64,000 nucleotides of DNA, taken from positions 1 to 64,000 of the forward strand of contig JAJZBN010000008.1 of the NCBI GenBank assembly GCA_021798875.1. Direction: 5' to 3'. The notes beneath the pieces are model-generated. The model did no database searches, was not told where the DNA came from, and worked only from the letters and a program-made list of their open reading frames with translations. Every line of letters starts with the position of its first letter. Position 1 is the stretch's first letter. This document shows positions 1 through 6,819 of the stretch, one piece after another. The DNA is from a bacterium (GTDB lineage Bacteria; SZUA-79; Acidulodesulfobacterales; Acidulodesulfobacteraceae). The translations under genes and the position numbers were made by a program.

Positions 1-267
1 ATGGAAAGCGCAGGCGTAACGCTTGTTAAGGGCGACTTAATGGGCATAGTCAGGGCAAGGCGCCTAAGCAGGGCGACTATGCGCAATATAAAGCAGAATC
101 TTTTCTTTGCTTTTATTTATAATACGGTAGGAATCCCTATTGCGGCGGGGGTGCTTTATCCCTTCTTCGGAATTCTACTCAGCCCCGCTATAGCGGCGGC
201 GGCGATGAGCTTCAGCTCTGTATCCGTGGTGAGCAATGCGCTAAGACTAAGAAGGTCTAAATTGTAA
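1..267 (+). CDS. copA: Copper-type P-ATPase, C-terminal fragment
   Basis: This is the last 88 residues of a P1B-type (copper-exporting) ATPase whose 5' part lies outside the window. It reads in frame from base 1. The fragment begins inside the hinge region after the phosphorylation domain ([11 protein letters not shown], then RARRLSR), runs through [11 protein letters not shown], and continues into the last two transmembrane helices, as in CopA proteins. In this family the enzyme pumps Cu(I) out of the cytosol using ATP. The metal-binding CPC helix is not visible here, so metal specificity rests on similarity of the tail. The family assignment is confident; the metal is less certain. Confidence 0.85.
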   Translation: MESAGVTLVKGDLMGIVRARRLSRATMRNIKQNLFFAFIYNTVGIPIAAGVLYPFFGILLSPAIAAAAMSFSSVSVVSNALRLRRSKL

Positions 268-310
268 AGTATATAAATAAATCTCTTCTTAATGTTAATG
301 CTAATATAAA

Positions 311-343
311 TTCACCCACTAAATTACGTTTATTTTCACCCAC
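311..343. repeat. Direct repeats at IS21 left end
   Basis: TTCACCCAC occurs twice, at 311-319 and 335-343, shortly before the istA-like pseudogene. IS21-family ends often carry several short repeats that bind the transposase, so these are probably remains of the left end. No matching right end was found downstream. Confidence 0.45.
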
Positions 344-400
344 CTAAAATGGTATATTCATCCATAAAATAATTTTTATATGGGAGGATATACTTAAAAA

Positions 401-893
401 ATGATAGGAGCGGATATGTTTAATTCAATCGTATCGATGTTAAAAATCGGAATACCGATTAGAAAGATAGCAAGGGACTTGAAAATAGACAGGAATACGG
501 TAAGAAGCGTGCAAAGAAGGATTACAGGCGGAGTTATAACTCCGCCTGTAATCCAGAGAAAAAGCTCTTTGGACGATTATGAAGAAAAAATGATAGAACT
601 ATTAAACGATAATTATTCGGTAAAAGCAGATTTATCTGGAACTCACAAAATTAGGCATTAAAATCTCATATCCTTCGGTGACTAGATTTTTAAAAAAGCA
701 TAAAGCTCCCGAGGCATTTGCGCCTATGGTCTCAAATCCTGGACAAGAAGAGCAAGTCGATTTCGGATATGTGGGTAGATTTTTAATAAATAATTCTATT
801 AAATCATGCTACGTTTTCTGTATGACTTTATCGCATTCCAGATACTCATACTACGAGATGGTAACCGACCAGACGACGCATACGTTCACTCCG
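401..893 (+). pseudogene. IS21-family transposase (istA), decayed
   Basis: The first part (401-661) reads as an IstA N-terminus with a helix-turn-helix (SMLKIGIPIRKIARDLKIDR, then NTVRSV). The reading frame is lost near 621-630. It continues in another frame, where QIYLELTKLGIKISYPSVTR joins the second part (678 onward), which holds the start of the DDE catalytic core (GQEEQVDFGYVG, YYEMVTDQTTHTFT). After about 893 transposase similarity stops, so most of the catalytic domain and the whole istB helper are missing. The result is a non-functional remnant with at least one frameshift and a 3' truncation. A good ribosome site (GGAGG, about 382-386) lies upstream. Confidence 0.8.
519..554. repeat. 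Perfect 36-bp palindrome inside istA remnant
   Basis: The half-site GGATTACAGGCGGAGTTA (519-536) is followed directly by its exact reverse complement (537-554). It lies in the coding part after the helix-turn-helix and encodes RITGGVITPPVIQ. A perfect palindrome of this length within a coding sequence could extrude as a cruciform or fold as a strong RNA hairpin. Confidence 0.9.
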
Positions 894-899
894 GGATAG

Positions 900-1022
900 C
901 ATGGAATACAGGGCAGATGGACGGGAAACAATAAAAGCGGAGATGAAATTATTTTCACGTTTTACTGGACGGATGCGGAAAAGTGGGAGAATAAGGATTT
1001 TTATGTTCAAATTAAAAATTAG
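900..1022 (+). pseudogene. Unrecognised C-terminal remnant in frame after the istA stop
   Basis: Directly after the TAG at 897-899, the same frame stays open for 40 codons to TAG at 1020-1022. It encodes a polar, aromatic tail containing GRWTGNNKSGDEIIF and YWTDAEKWENKDFYVQIKN. This does not look like transposase. The composition suggests the end of a beta-rich, perhaps secreted, protein whose 5' part was lost when the transposon end decayed. I do not recognise the family, and no start codon or ribosome site is evident. Confidence 0.4.
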
Positions 1023-1126
1023 CTAAAAATTGTCTGAAAAAACCGTCGTTTTACCATAATGCAATGTAGGTTTTCGGTTTGTTTTTTTATATAACAAGTA
1101 TTAAGTATAGTGTAAAGTCGAAAAAA

Positions 1127-1175
1127 TCGGATTTTATTTATATTTCTCTAATTAAAGACATTTAATAAAATCCGA
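1127..1175 (-). terminator. Intrinsic terminator of the DsrE-like gene
   Basis: The arms TCGGATTTTATT (1127-1138) and AATAAAATCCGA (1164-1175) pair perfectly over 12 bp. On the minus strand the stem is followed by six T (the A run at 1121-1126). It lies about 25 bp past the stop of the minus-strand gene ending at 1201. Confidence 0.75.
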
Positions 1176-1200
1176 CTTTTTCAAAAATAATCAAATTTGT

Positions 1201-1611
1201 TTAATATTGCATAAATATCGTGGCTTTTTCGGCTTTTTCTGTCAGAAACCAAGTCGCACCTACGATTCCGTCTGCTTCAGGAACTAAATCTTTTTGATAT
1301 ACTTCAAAAATTGCGGCGGCTAACGAACAGCCGTAAAAATGAACTTTGCCGGTTGCTTTTAATGCTTTGACTATTTCGTATAAATCGGTAGGAAGTCCTG
1401 CTTTAGTCAAATTTTCCTGAATTTTTTGAAGCGATGCATCCTGATGATCTAACTTAATTTTTACGCCTTCTTTTGAAAGAAGTTTGACCGCCCAGTTTAC
1501 GCATAAAATATCAACTTCATCGTAAACAGCCGTACCGAGATAAGCAAACGCTAAACCTGTTAAAATTAAATCATAAGCATCTTTCTGGATGATAATGGCC
1601 ATACTTTTCAT
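1201..1611 (-). CDS. DsrE/DsrF-like small sulfur-relay family protein
   Basis: The 136-residue cytosolic protein has the DsrE-like alpha/beta fold pattern: a start strand (MAIIIQKD), a long amphipathic helix, a Cys at 37 (ILCVNWAV), and a conserved Cys95 in the motif FYGCSLAAA. DsrE-type proteins bind or move sulfane sulfur through such a cysteine; whether this one does is inferred. The ATG start has a strong GGGGG ribosome site seven bases upstream. A palindromic operator at 1647-1662 lies 36 bp upstream of the start, and the same sequence precedes the TetR gene behind it. The gene is therefore probably a target of that repressor. A strong terminator follows. Confidence 0.75.
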   Translation of the reverse strand: MKSMAIIIQKDAYDLILTGLAFAYLGTAVYDEVDILCVNWAVKLLSKEGVKIKLDHQDASLQKIQENLTKAGLPTDLYEIVKALKATGKVHFYGCSLAAAIFEVYQKDLVPEADGIVGATWFLTEKAEKATIFMQY

Positions 1612-1646
1612 TGTAATACCCCCTTTTAACTATTAAGTTTTATAAA

Positions 1647-1662
1647 TACCGAACATTCGGTA
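1647..1662. promoter_or_regulatory. TetR operator O1 (upstream of DsrE-like gene)
   Basis: TACCGAACATTCGGTA has perfect 7-bp arms (TACCGAA/TTCGGTA) around a CA centre. It matches the site at 2291-2306 at 15 of 16 positions, and both copies continue with TGT on the right. Confidence 0.75.
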
Positions 1663-1690
1663 TGTAATTTAAAACAATAATATATCATAT

Positions 1691-2275
1691 TTATGGTTGA
1701 AGAGTCTTCCACACAGCTTCAAATATTTCTTCTTTATATATATCTAAATCCTTTTTTATGACGTTATCCCATTTAATTTGAATAAGTCTTACCGGTATTC
1801 CGGTAAGACATACGGTAGCAACATAACTGTCCATTTTTTTAATATTTCCTTTTTGCATTTCATTTTTTAAAAAAGTCCTTAGCATTTCAAAAGGACCGGA
1901 CGAACAGATGGGCTTTCCGTCCTTTATAATTTCTTTATGTTTAATGTTTAAAGCGAATTGAAGCGTTATTTTATCTTCCTCTGCAATCCTGATAAGATTG
2001 AATACCAATTCTTTAATTTTATATCTTGTTTCTTTCTTTGATTGTAAAGTTTCTTCAAATAAATTATTTAAAAACAAAATCGTATCATTGAATAGCTTAA
2101 CGGCTATTTCTTCTTTGCTGCTGAAATGATGATAAATAGCTCCAGTGCTGATGCCGCATTCTGCCGCTATATCCCTCAAAGACGTATTATGGTAACCTTT
2201 TATAACAAAAAGTTCCATTGATTTTTTAAAAATTAGTTTCTGGGTTAAAAGCGATCTTTCATCATTAATTTTCAT
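1691..2275 (-). CDS. TetR/AcrR-family transcriptional repressor
   Basis: This is a 194-residue regulator counted from the ATG at 2275; an in-frame TTG two codons earlier (2281) is less likely. The N-terminal helix-turn-helix is typical: TSLRDIAAECGISTGAIYHH followed by FSSKEEIAVKLF. The C-terminal ligand domain is divergent and gives no ligand clue. An operator lies just upstream of its own start (2291-2306), and a near-identical one lies before the co-directional DsrE-like gene, so autoregulation and control of that gene are likely. The inducer is unknown. A thiol, sulfur or metal stress signal is plausible from context only. Confidence 0.88.
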   Translation of the reverse strand: MKINDERSLLTQKLIFKKSMELFVIKGYHNTSLRDIAAECGISTGAIYHHFSSKEEIAVKLFNDTILFLNNLFEETLQSKKETRYKIKELVFNLIRIAEEDKITLQFALNIKHKEIIKDGKPICSSGPFEMLRTFLKNEMQKGNIKKMDSYVATVCLTGIPVRLIQIKWDNVIKKDLDIYKEEIFEAVWKTLQP

Positions 2276-2290
2276 AGTCAAATAAAAATA

Positions 2291-2306
2291 TAACGAACAT
2301 TCGGTA
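2291..2306. promoter_or_regulatory. TetR operator O2 (autoregulatory site)
   Basis: TAACGAACATTCGGTA differs from O1 at one position. It starts 15 bp upstream of the preferred tetR ATG. A TATATT-like -10 for the minus strand (2292-2287) abuts it, so bound repressor would block the promoter. Confidence 0.7.
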
Positions 2307-2424
2307 TGTTAAAATAATTATATAATATAATTATTTATATAGTCAATATATTTTTGGCAACATTATTAATTTTTTTGAAAGACAACTCAATTTTAGGCAA
2401 TTTGGTTATATTACATTAGACCAT

Positions 2425-2465
2425 AATTGACTGCAATAAAATAAGACGGTATTATTAAGTCAATT
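2425..2465 (+). promoter_or_regulatory. Promoter with flanking inverted repeat, efflux factor/adaptor genes
   Basis: TTGACT (2427-2432), a 17-bp spacer and TATTAT (2450-2455) form a good sigma-70-type promoter. The 8-bp inverted repeat AATTGACT (2425-2432) / AGTCAATT (2458-2465) covers the -35 box and the expected start site, as expected for a repressor site. It faces the genes at 2554-5189. Confidence 0.6.
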
Positions 2466-2553
2466 GGAGTACAGTAGAGATCAAAACAATAAGCAATCTT
2501 GATTTTTGTTATTATATATGGTAACATTATATGAAATTAAAAACTTATTTGCT

Positions 2554-3956
2554 ATGAGTAACAAAGAAAAAAAAATTTCGCTGGTTTTTTTTAGTCTATT
2601 GCCTTTTATCCTAACTATATTATTTCTTACTTACCCTAACGTGTCTTTAGCTTCCAAGAACTTAAAAAAAAACTTCATCACTCAATAATTAGAGATAAAA
2701 AAAATTTCAGCTCAGGTTTAAAACGCTCAAATAAAGTTTTGATTAATAAAAACCATAGTAAAAAACTGAAAAACATTTTATCATTGAAGCGGTTAATCAA
2801 AAATTCATTGAAAAATGATAATCTAAGGTCTTTAGAAATGAAAGCCGCAGCTTCTAAGGAAAATATTAAAATCGAAAAAAGTCTGCCTAATCCCAAAATA
2901 GCATTTGGTTATAACGATTCCGACGGTTTTAATAATTTTATGATAGGAAACAAAGAATACCAAGGAACTAAAGTTAGATTTACTTTTACTCAACTAATAC
3001 CTTTTCCGACCAAATTATTTTTAAGAAGCAAAATTGCAAAAAATTATTACTTTTATGATAAGGAAATTACCGAATCTGCAAGAGTTTCTACTGTTGCCGA
3101 CGTAAAAAACTATTATTACAGGCTTGCGCAGATAGAAAACGACATTGCTATTATAAAAAGCGATAATTCGCTGTTAAAGCTATTAGAAAAAAATACGGAT
3201 AATGGTTATGCCGTGGGAAAAACTAAAGAAACCGACGTAATTAGGATCGAACTTAAGATGATAGCGCTTAAAAACCAATTAACTGAATTGAAAAAAAATA
3301 AACTTGAGGTATTATACGAACTATCGAGATTTTCGGGATTGAAGCTTAATAAGTTGAAAGGAAAAGCCGTTATGCCGGATATAACAAAATTAAAACCTAA
3401 AAAATTAAAAAATATTATTTTGGATGCTTTTAAAAATAATCCCTTACTTAAAGCTATTAATTTTTTATTTAAAAATTCTAAGGATGAAAAAAAATTAGCC
3501 GATCAAGGATTATATCCAAATATTATTTTTCATGTTAAATACGGTTATAGATACGATATACAACCTGCTTTAGGAGGCTCGATAGGTCTTCAAATTCCCT
3601 TATATTTTAGTCAGAGGCAGTTTCCTGAAATAGATAAAGCAAAAAAAAATATGATTTCTACAATGTTTGCAAGAAGTTGGGAATATAGCGGAGTATCAAG
3701 AAAAATTTCGGCATATTTAACAAAAATTAAAAAATATTACAAACTTTATGAAACCGAAAAAAAGATTTACCTTCCTGAATCATCCTTTCTTTTAAAATTG
3801 TATATAAACAGATATATATTCGGAAAAACCTCCGCTTTTGAACTTCTTAACTCGTTTAAAAAAATGGTAAAAGCTGAATTGTTATCCAATAGCTATAAGT
3901 TAAATTTCTTAATAAGCAAAGACGATTTAAAGGCATCACTGGGGAAAATAAATTAA
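2554..3956 (+). CDS. TolC-family outer-membrane efflux protein, frameshifted at an A9 run
   Basis: The 5' frame (ATG 2554) encodes a signal peptide (MSNKEKKISLVFFS, hydrophobic core, cleavage region NVSLAS) and stops at 2686-2688. The main body lies in the frame one base back. That frame is open from 2640 but has no start codon before a TTG at 2739. The two frames meet at nine consecutive A (2664-2672). One extra A in the message, or a -1 ribosomal slip, would give one protein of about 467 residues, close to the 472 of the other TolC homologue in the window. The body has the paired helix-barrel repeats of this family. Such proteins form the outer-membrane exit duct of tripartite pumps. The adaptor gene follows 18 bp later. 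Confidence 0.75.
2664..2672 (+). promoter_or_regulatory. A9 slippage/frameshift site
   Basis: This is a run of nine A at the exact overlap between the signal-peptide frame and the efflux-protein frame. It could be a transcriptional slippage site, a phase-variable tract, a real inactivating indel, or a consensus error in the assembly. Confidence 0.6.
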
Positions 3957-3974
3957 AAGAATGAAATACATAAT

Positions 3975-5189
3975 ATGTTTAAAATAAAAAAAATTTTTAA
4001 CGGCGTTAAAACGACGATTGCTAAAAATAAATTAATTATTTCCGGGGTTTTAGTAGTAATAATTATAATGCTTTTTATTGCTTATAGATTTTTTATAATG
4101 CCGCTTGTTTACTATAATAAAAAATTCAACATTTATAATTATAGCATCGGTATTGGTAAAAGTAGTAAAATTAGCACATTAGAACTTAATAATATAAAAA
4201 AAATAAAGCCGTATTTTAGAACCGTTAAAATTATAAAAGTGTCACCGACAATACGGGCAAACGGCAGAACCACCTTTGCATCTCCTCTTGTAAGAATTGT
4301 TTCATTAAAATTTGGCGGCTACATATCTAAAATATATGCCGACAAAGATGGAATTAAAGTTCATAGGAACATGCCTCTGTTTTTGCTTTACAGCCCGTCT
4401 TTAATAGATGCAGAAAACGATTATATTCTTGCTTATAAAAACTACCTAAGGCTAAAAAATACTTCTTTTAAGTCGCAGGCAGAAACAATTTACTTATCCG
4501 CCGAAAAAAAACTTTTATTCTGGGGGATAAATAGATATCAGATTAGAAGAATTGAAAAAGAAAATAAAATTATAAAACAAATTCCTATATATTCGCCGAT
4601 AAACGGAATTGTAGTTAAAAAATTCATTGTTGACGGCGGTTACGTTAAGCCAAGCGCTAGACTTTACGAGTTAGCCGATATATCAAAATTATGGATGAAA
4701 ATATTTGTAAACGTTAGAGATTTAAAATTTATTCGTATTGGAAAGAGTGTTTCATTAAAATTTGCTTATTATAGAAATATGATTTTTCACGGCATAATCT
4801 CATATATTTATCCATATACTTTTAAAAAAGGAAAATTTATCAAGGTTAGAATATCTATAGATAACAGCAAGGATATCTTGAAAATTAATTCATACGGAAA
4901 TGTATATATAAAAATGCCATACAGCAAACGTTTGGCGGTTCCGGTATCTGCGGTAGCCCATATCTACCGTAAAGATGTTGTTCTTATTTATAATAAAAGT
5001 AAAAATCTTTTTCAGGCTAAAAGTATTATTGTCGGAACAAGATACGGAGGCTATTATTCCGTTATAGAGGGGTTAAAACCTAAGGAAACGGTTGTTAATC
5101 TAAACAATTTAAAAAAAGTAAGTGTAAACACAGCTGAAAAAATTTATCATTATCTTATTTTATCTTCCGTTAAAATAAAACCTTTATAA
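3975..5189 (+). CDS. Periplasmic adaptor (CusB/HlyD-like membrane fusion protein)
   Basis: The 404-residue protein has an N-terminal membrane anchor (about residues 20-40). A long hairpin region is bracketed by lipoyl-like halves (VSLKFGGYISKIYADKDG; IYSPINGIVVKKFIVDGG), followed by a beta-barrel domain. This layout and the YSPINGIV motif are typical of CusB-like adaptors, which join an inner-membrane RND pump to an outer-membrane duct. It lies 18 bp behind the TolC-like gene and probably shares its transcript. No RND gene follows; the next gene is on the other strand. The pair must borrow a pump encoded elsewhere, perhaps the one at 12.7-15.8 kb, or be a remnant. Confidence 0.82.
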   Translation: MFKIKKIFNGVKTTIAKNKLIISGVLVVIIIMLFIAYRFFIMPLVYYNKKFNIYNYSIGIGKSSKISTLELNNIKKIKPYFRTVKIIKVSPTIRANGRTTFASPLVRIVSLKFGGYISKIYADKDGIKVHRNMPLFLLYSPSLIDAENDYILAYKNYLRLKNTSFKSQAETIYLSAEKKLLFWGINRYQIRRIEKENKIIKQIPIYSPINGIVVKKFIVDGGYVKPSARLYELADISKLWMKIFVNVRDLKFIRIGKSVSLKFAYYRNMIFHGIISYIYPYTFKKGKFIKVRISIDNSKDILKINSYGNVYIKMPYSKRLAVPVSAVAHIYRKDVVLIYNKSKNLFQAKSIIVGTRYGGYYSVIEGLKPKETVVNLNNLKKVSVNTAEKIYHYLILSSVKIKPL

Positions 5190-5255
5190 ACAAACTGTCT
5201 TGTTATTATATTTTGAATTTTAAATACCGGCATTTATTTATTATTTGATTTCATA

Positions 5256-5322
5256 TTACGCGGAAACGACATATCTATGGGAATATTTATATTTAAATTT
5301 AGTTATCGTCATTTCCGCGTAA
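5256..5322. repeat. Inverted repeat with TTACGCGGAAA arms
   Basis: TTACGCGGAAACGAC (5256-5270) pairs with GTCATTTCCGCGTAA (5308-5322) at 14 of 15 positions across a 37-bp loop. TACGCGGAAA appears again at 6102-6111, on the other side of the secreted-protein gene. It may be a small mobile repeat or paired regulator sites. Confidence 0.6.
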
Positions 5323-5412
5323 ACTAATGCAAATTCACTCTATTTATGCAGAAAATAAATTTTCTTTTGGCAAAATTAAGCGGTAAACTTTAATATAACT
5401 TCTATATTATAA

Positions 5413-5943
5413 TTATATAAAAGATAGTCCGTTAATTTTATTGTTTTTAATTACCGTTTTAATATATATAAATCTTCCGCTTTTTAATAACAATTTCCAA
5501 ACATAAAATTTGACGCCTGATAGCTTTAACGCAGTCATATATTGAATATTATAACCGTTTTTTAATTGCAATTTATTATTTAAAGAGTTTGAAACTTTAT
5601 CAAAATTAGTTTTAGTTATATTTTTTTTAAACGATGATGAAGTAGTTTTAATAAATTTAGTGTAATTTTTTTTTGCCAAAGCATTGACGGCTTTTGATAC
5701 CACTTTTTTTACTGTCTTGATTTTAGCTGGACTTATATGTAATTTCACCGGCTTGTTTGTGTTTGCATAATAGTTATTTGAAGGCATAGTTGGGCGGGCC
5801 GCAGGGGCATCATATTGATTTGAAGAATTGTTGCGAGAAGCAGGCACATTAGATTGCCCCTGTGAATTTAACATAGCATTGGCATTTACTCCGCCAAATA
5901 CAAAAAACGACATTAAAGCAACTAAATAAACAAATAGTTTCAT
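5413..5943 (-). CDS. Secreted protein of unknown function
   Basis: The 176-residue product starts with a clear signal peptide (MKLFVYLVALMSFFVFGG, cleavage near NANA). An Asn/Ser/Pro-rich linker (about residues 25-65) follows. The C-terminal domain is lysine-rich, mixed alpha/beta, and cysteine-free. A strong AGGAGG ribosome site stands at the usual distance from the ATG. It stands alone, between two efflux genes facing it and a long intergenic region. I do not recognise a family. The C-terminal pattern could be a small NTF2- or DUF4878-like fold, but that is a guess. Confidence 0.7.
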   Translation of the reverse strand: MKLFVYLVALMSFFVFGGVNANAMLNSQGQSNVPASRNNSSNQYDAPAARPTMPSNNYYANTNKPVKLHISPAKIKTVKKVVSKAVNALAKKNYTKFIKTTSSSFKKNITKTNFDKVSNSLNNKLQLKNGYNIQYMTALKLSGVKFYVWKLLLKSGRFIYIKTVIKNNKINGLSFI

Positions 5944-6375
5944 TTTAACCTCCTTTAAATTAATTTGATTTAGGTTTATTTAATCTTAGCAGATACATAT
6001 TCCGCAAAGATATGTATGCGACAATATGTAATAATATAAATAAGTTTATTATTTTAGAAATTATTATTATTATATAGATGTTTAATCCGAATAAAACAAT
6101 ATACGCGGAAATTAACATTTAATTTTAGTTAAATGTTAATTTTAAAAGATTGATGAATGATATAAATAAAAATATAATAATCTACAATCAGTCTAACAAA
6201 ATTAATTATTAATTATAGGTTATCATAAAAATTATACAATGTCAAATGAAGGTCTGAAGGCCAGTCGCTGTCGCTGACATGGAAGAATCTTTAATATGAA
6301 AAACTAACATTTATTATGATATAATTTTAAATGAAATGTATTAAAAGGAACAATTAAAATTATTATTATCTATCT
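5944..6375. other. 432-bp intergenic region
   Basis: This very AT-rich stretch has no credible intact gene. It contains the ribosome site of the minus-strand gene (about 5949-5955), a third copy of TACGCGGAAA (6102-6111), and a long inverted repeat at 6109-6142. It ends in AT-rich DNA directly before the toxin-antitoxin remnant. Confidence 0.6.
6109..6142. repeat. 14-bp perfect inverted repeat
   Basis: AAATTAACATTTAA (6109-6122) and TTAAATGTTAATTT (6129-6142) pair perfectly around the loop TTTTAG. A few T follow on the plus strand. It may be a weak terminator or a regulator site; nothing decides between them. Confidence 0.6.
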
Positions 6376-6504
6376 ATGAGATTAAATGAATTAGAAAAAA
6401 GGGTCATAACGGATCTTTCCAAGAAATATTTCGGAGAAAGGGCAAGAGTATATCTTTCATTCTATTTATGAAACTGCAAAGAATGAAGGAATTCTTCTAT
6501 GTTG
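6376..6504 (+). pseudogene. MNT-type nucleotidyltransferase (antitoxin-like), internally deleted
   Basis: The first 31 codons (MRLNELEKRVITDL, then SKKYFGERARVYL) match the N-terminus of minimal nucleotidyltransferases, just before the expected FGSR active-site motif. The sequence then jumps, in another frame, to a typical C-terminus (SIYETAKNEGILLC, stop at 6502-6504). The catalytic middle is missing. Its end overlaps the ATG of the following remnant (6499), the gene arrangement usual in MNT/HEPN toxin-antitoxin pairs. Confidence 0.6.
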
Positions 6505-6621
6505 AAAGAAACCATAGACGCCGTAAATATAAATATAAAAAGAGCCAAAAGCGATTACGACGAAATAAAATCGTGGGATGATTTATTGCCTGAGTATATT
6601 ACGATATTTATTCAAATATAA
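6499..6621 (+). pseudogene. Truncated partner of the MNT remnant (possible HEPN/substrate-binding protein)
   Basis: A 40-codon frame starts with the ATG that overlaps the end of the MNT remnant. It encodes a charged helix (MLKETIDAVNINIKRAKSDY, then DEIKSWDD) and ends early. Position and helical character suggest the N-terminal helix of the HEPN-type partner. No conserved HEPN motif (RX4-6H) remains, so the assignment rests mainly on context. Confidence 0.4.
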
Positions 6622-6764
6622 TAAAGTATCTTAAAGAACGTAACGTTAAAATATGAAAATTTTATATTGAGTATATAATTTATATGTATATTAACTGAAT
6701 AATTACGGGAGTCAGGTCGGCTTCCCCATAAGAAAATTATCTGGGTTATACATAATTTACATTA

Positions 6765-6788
6765 TTTACATTTTGTAAAAAATGTAAA
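6765..6788. promoter_or_regulatory. 10-bp palindrome upstream of the TauE gene
   Basis: TTTACATTTT (6765-6774) and AAAATGTAAA (6779-6788) form a perfect inverted repeat around GTAA, 32 bp upstream of the tauE-like start. TTTACAT is repeated once more just upstream (6757-6763). This is a likely operator for the following gene cluster. Confidence 0.5.
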
Positions 6789-6819
6789 CTAAACTAACTT
6801 TTAATCTAAGGAGTAACTT

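Noticed and set aside
401-899. Two separate small genes
   Set aside because: Both are parts of one IS21 istA gene broken by a frameshift near 621-630; neither is complete.
1041-1090. Terminator AAACCG...CGGTTT followed by T7 on the plus strand
   Set aside because: The stem is only six base pairs with a loop of about 30 bases, and there is no intact gene upstream to end.
2739-3956. Complete efflux gene starting at the TTG 2739
   Set aside because: This start would give no signal peptide and has no ribosome site. The signal peptide lies just upstream in the other frame.
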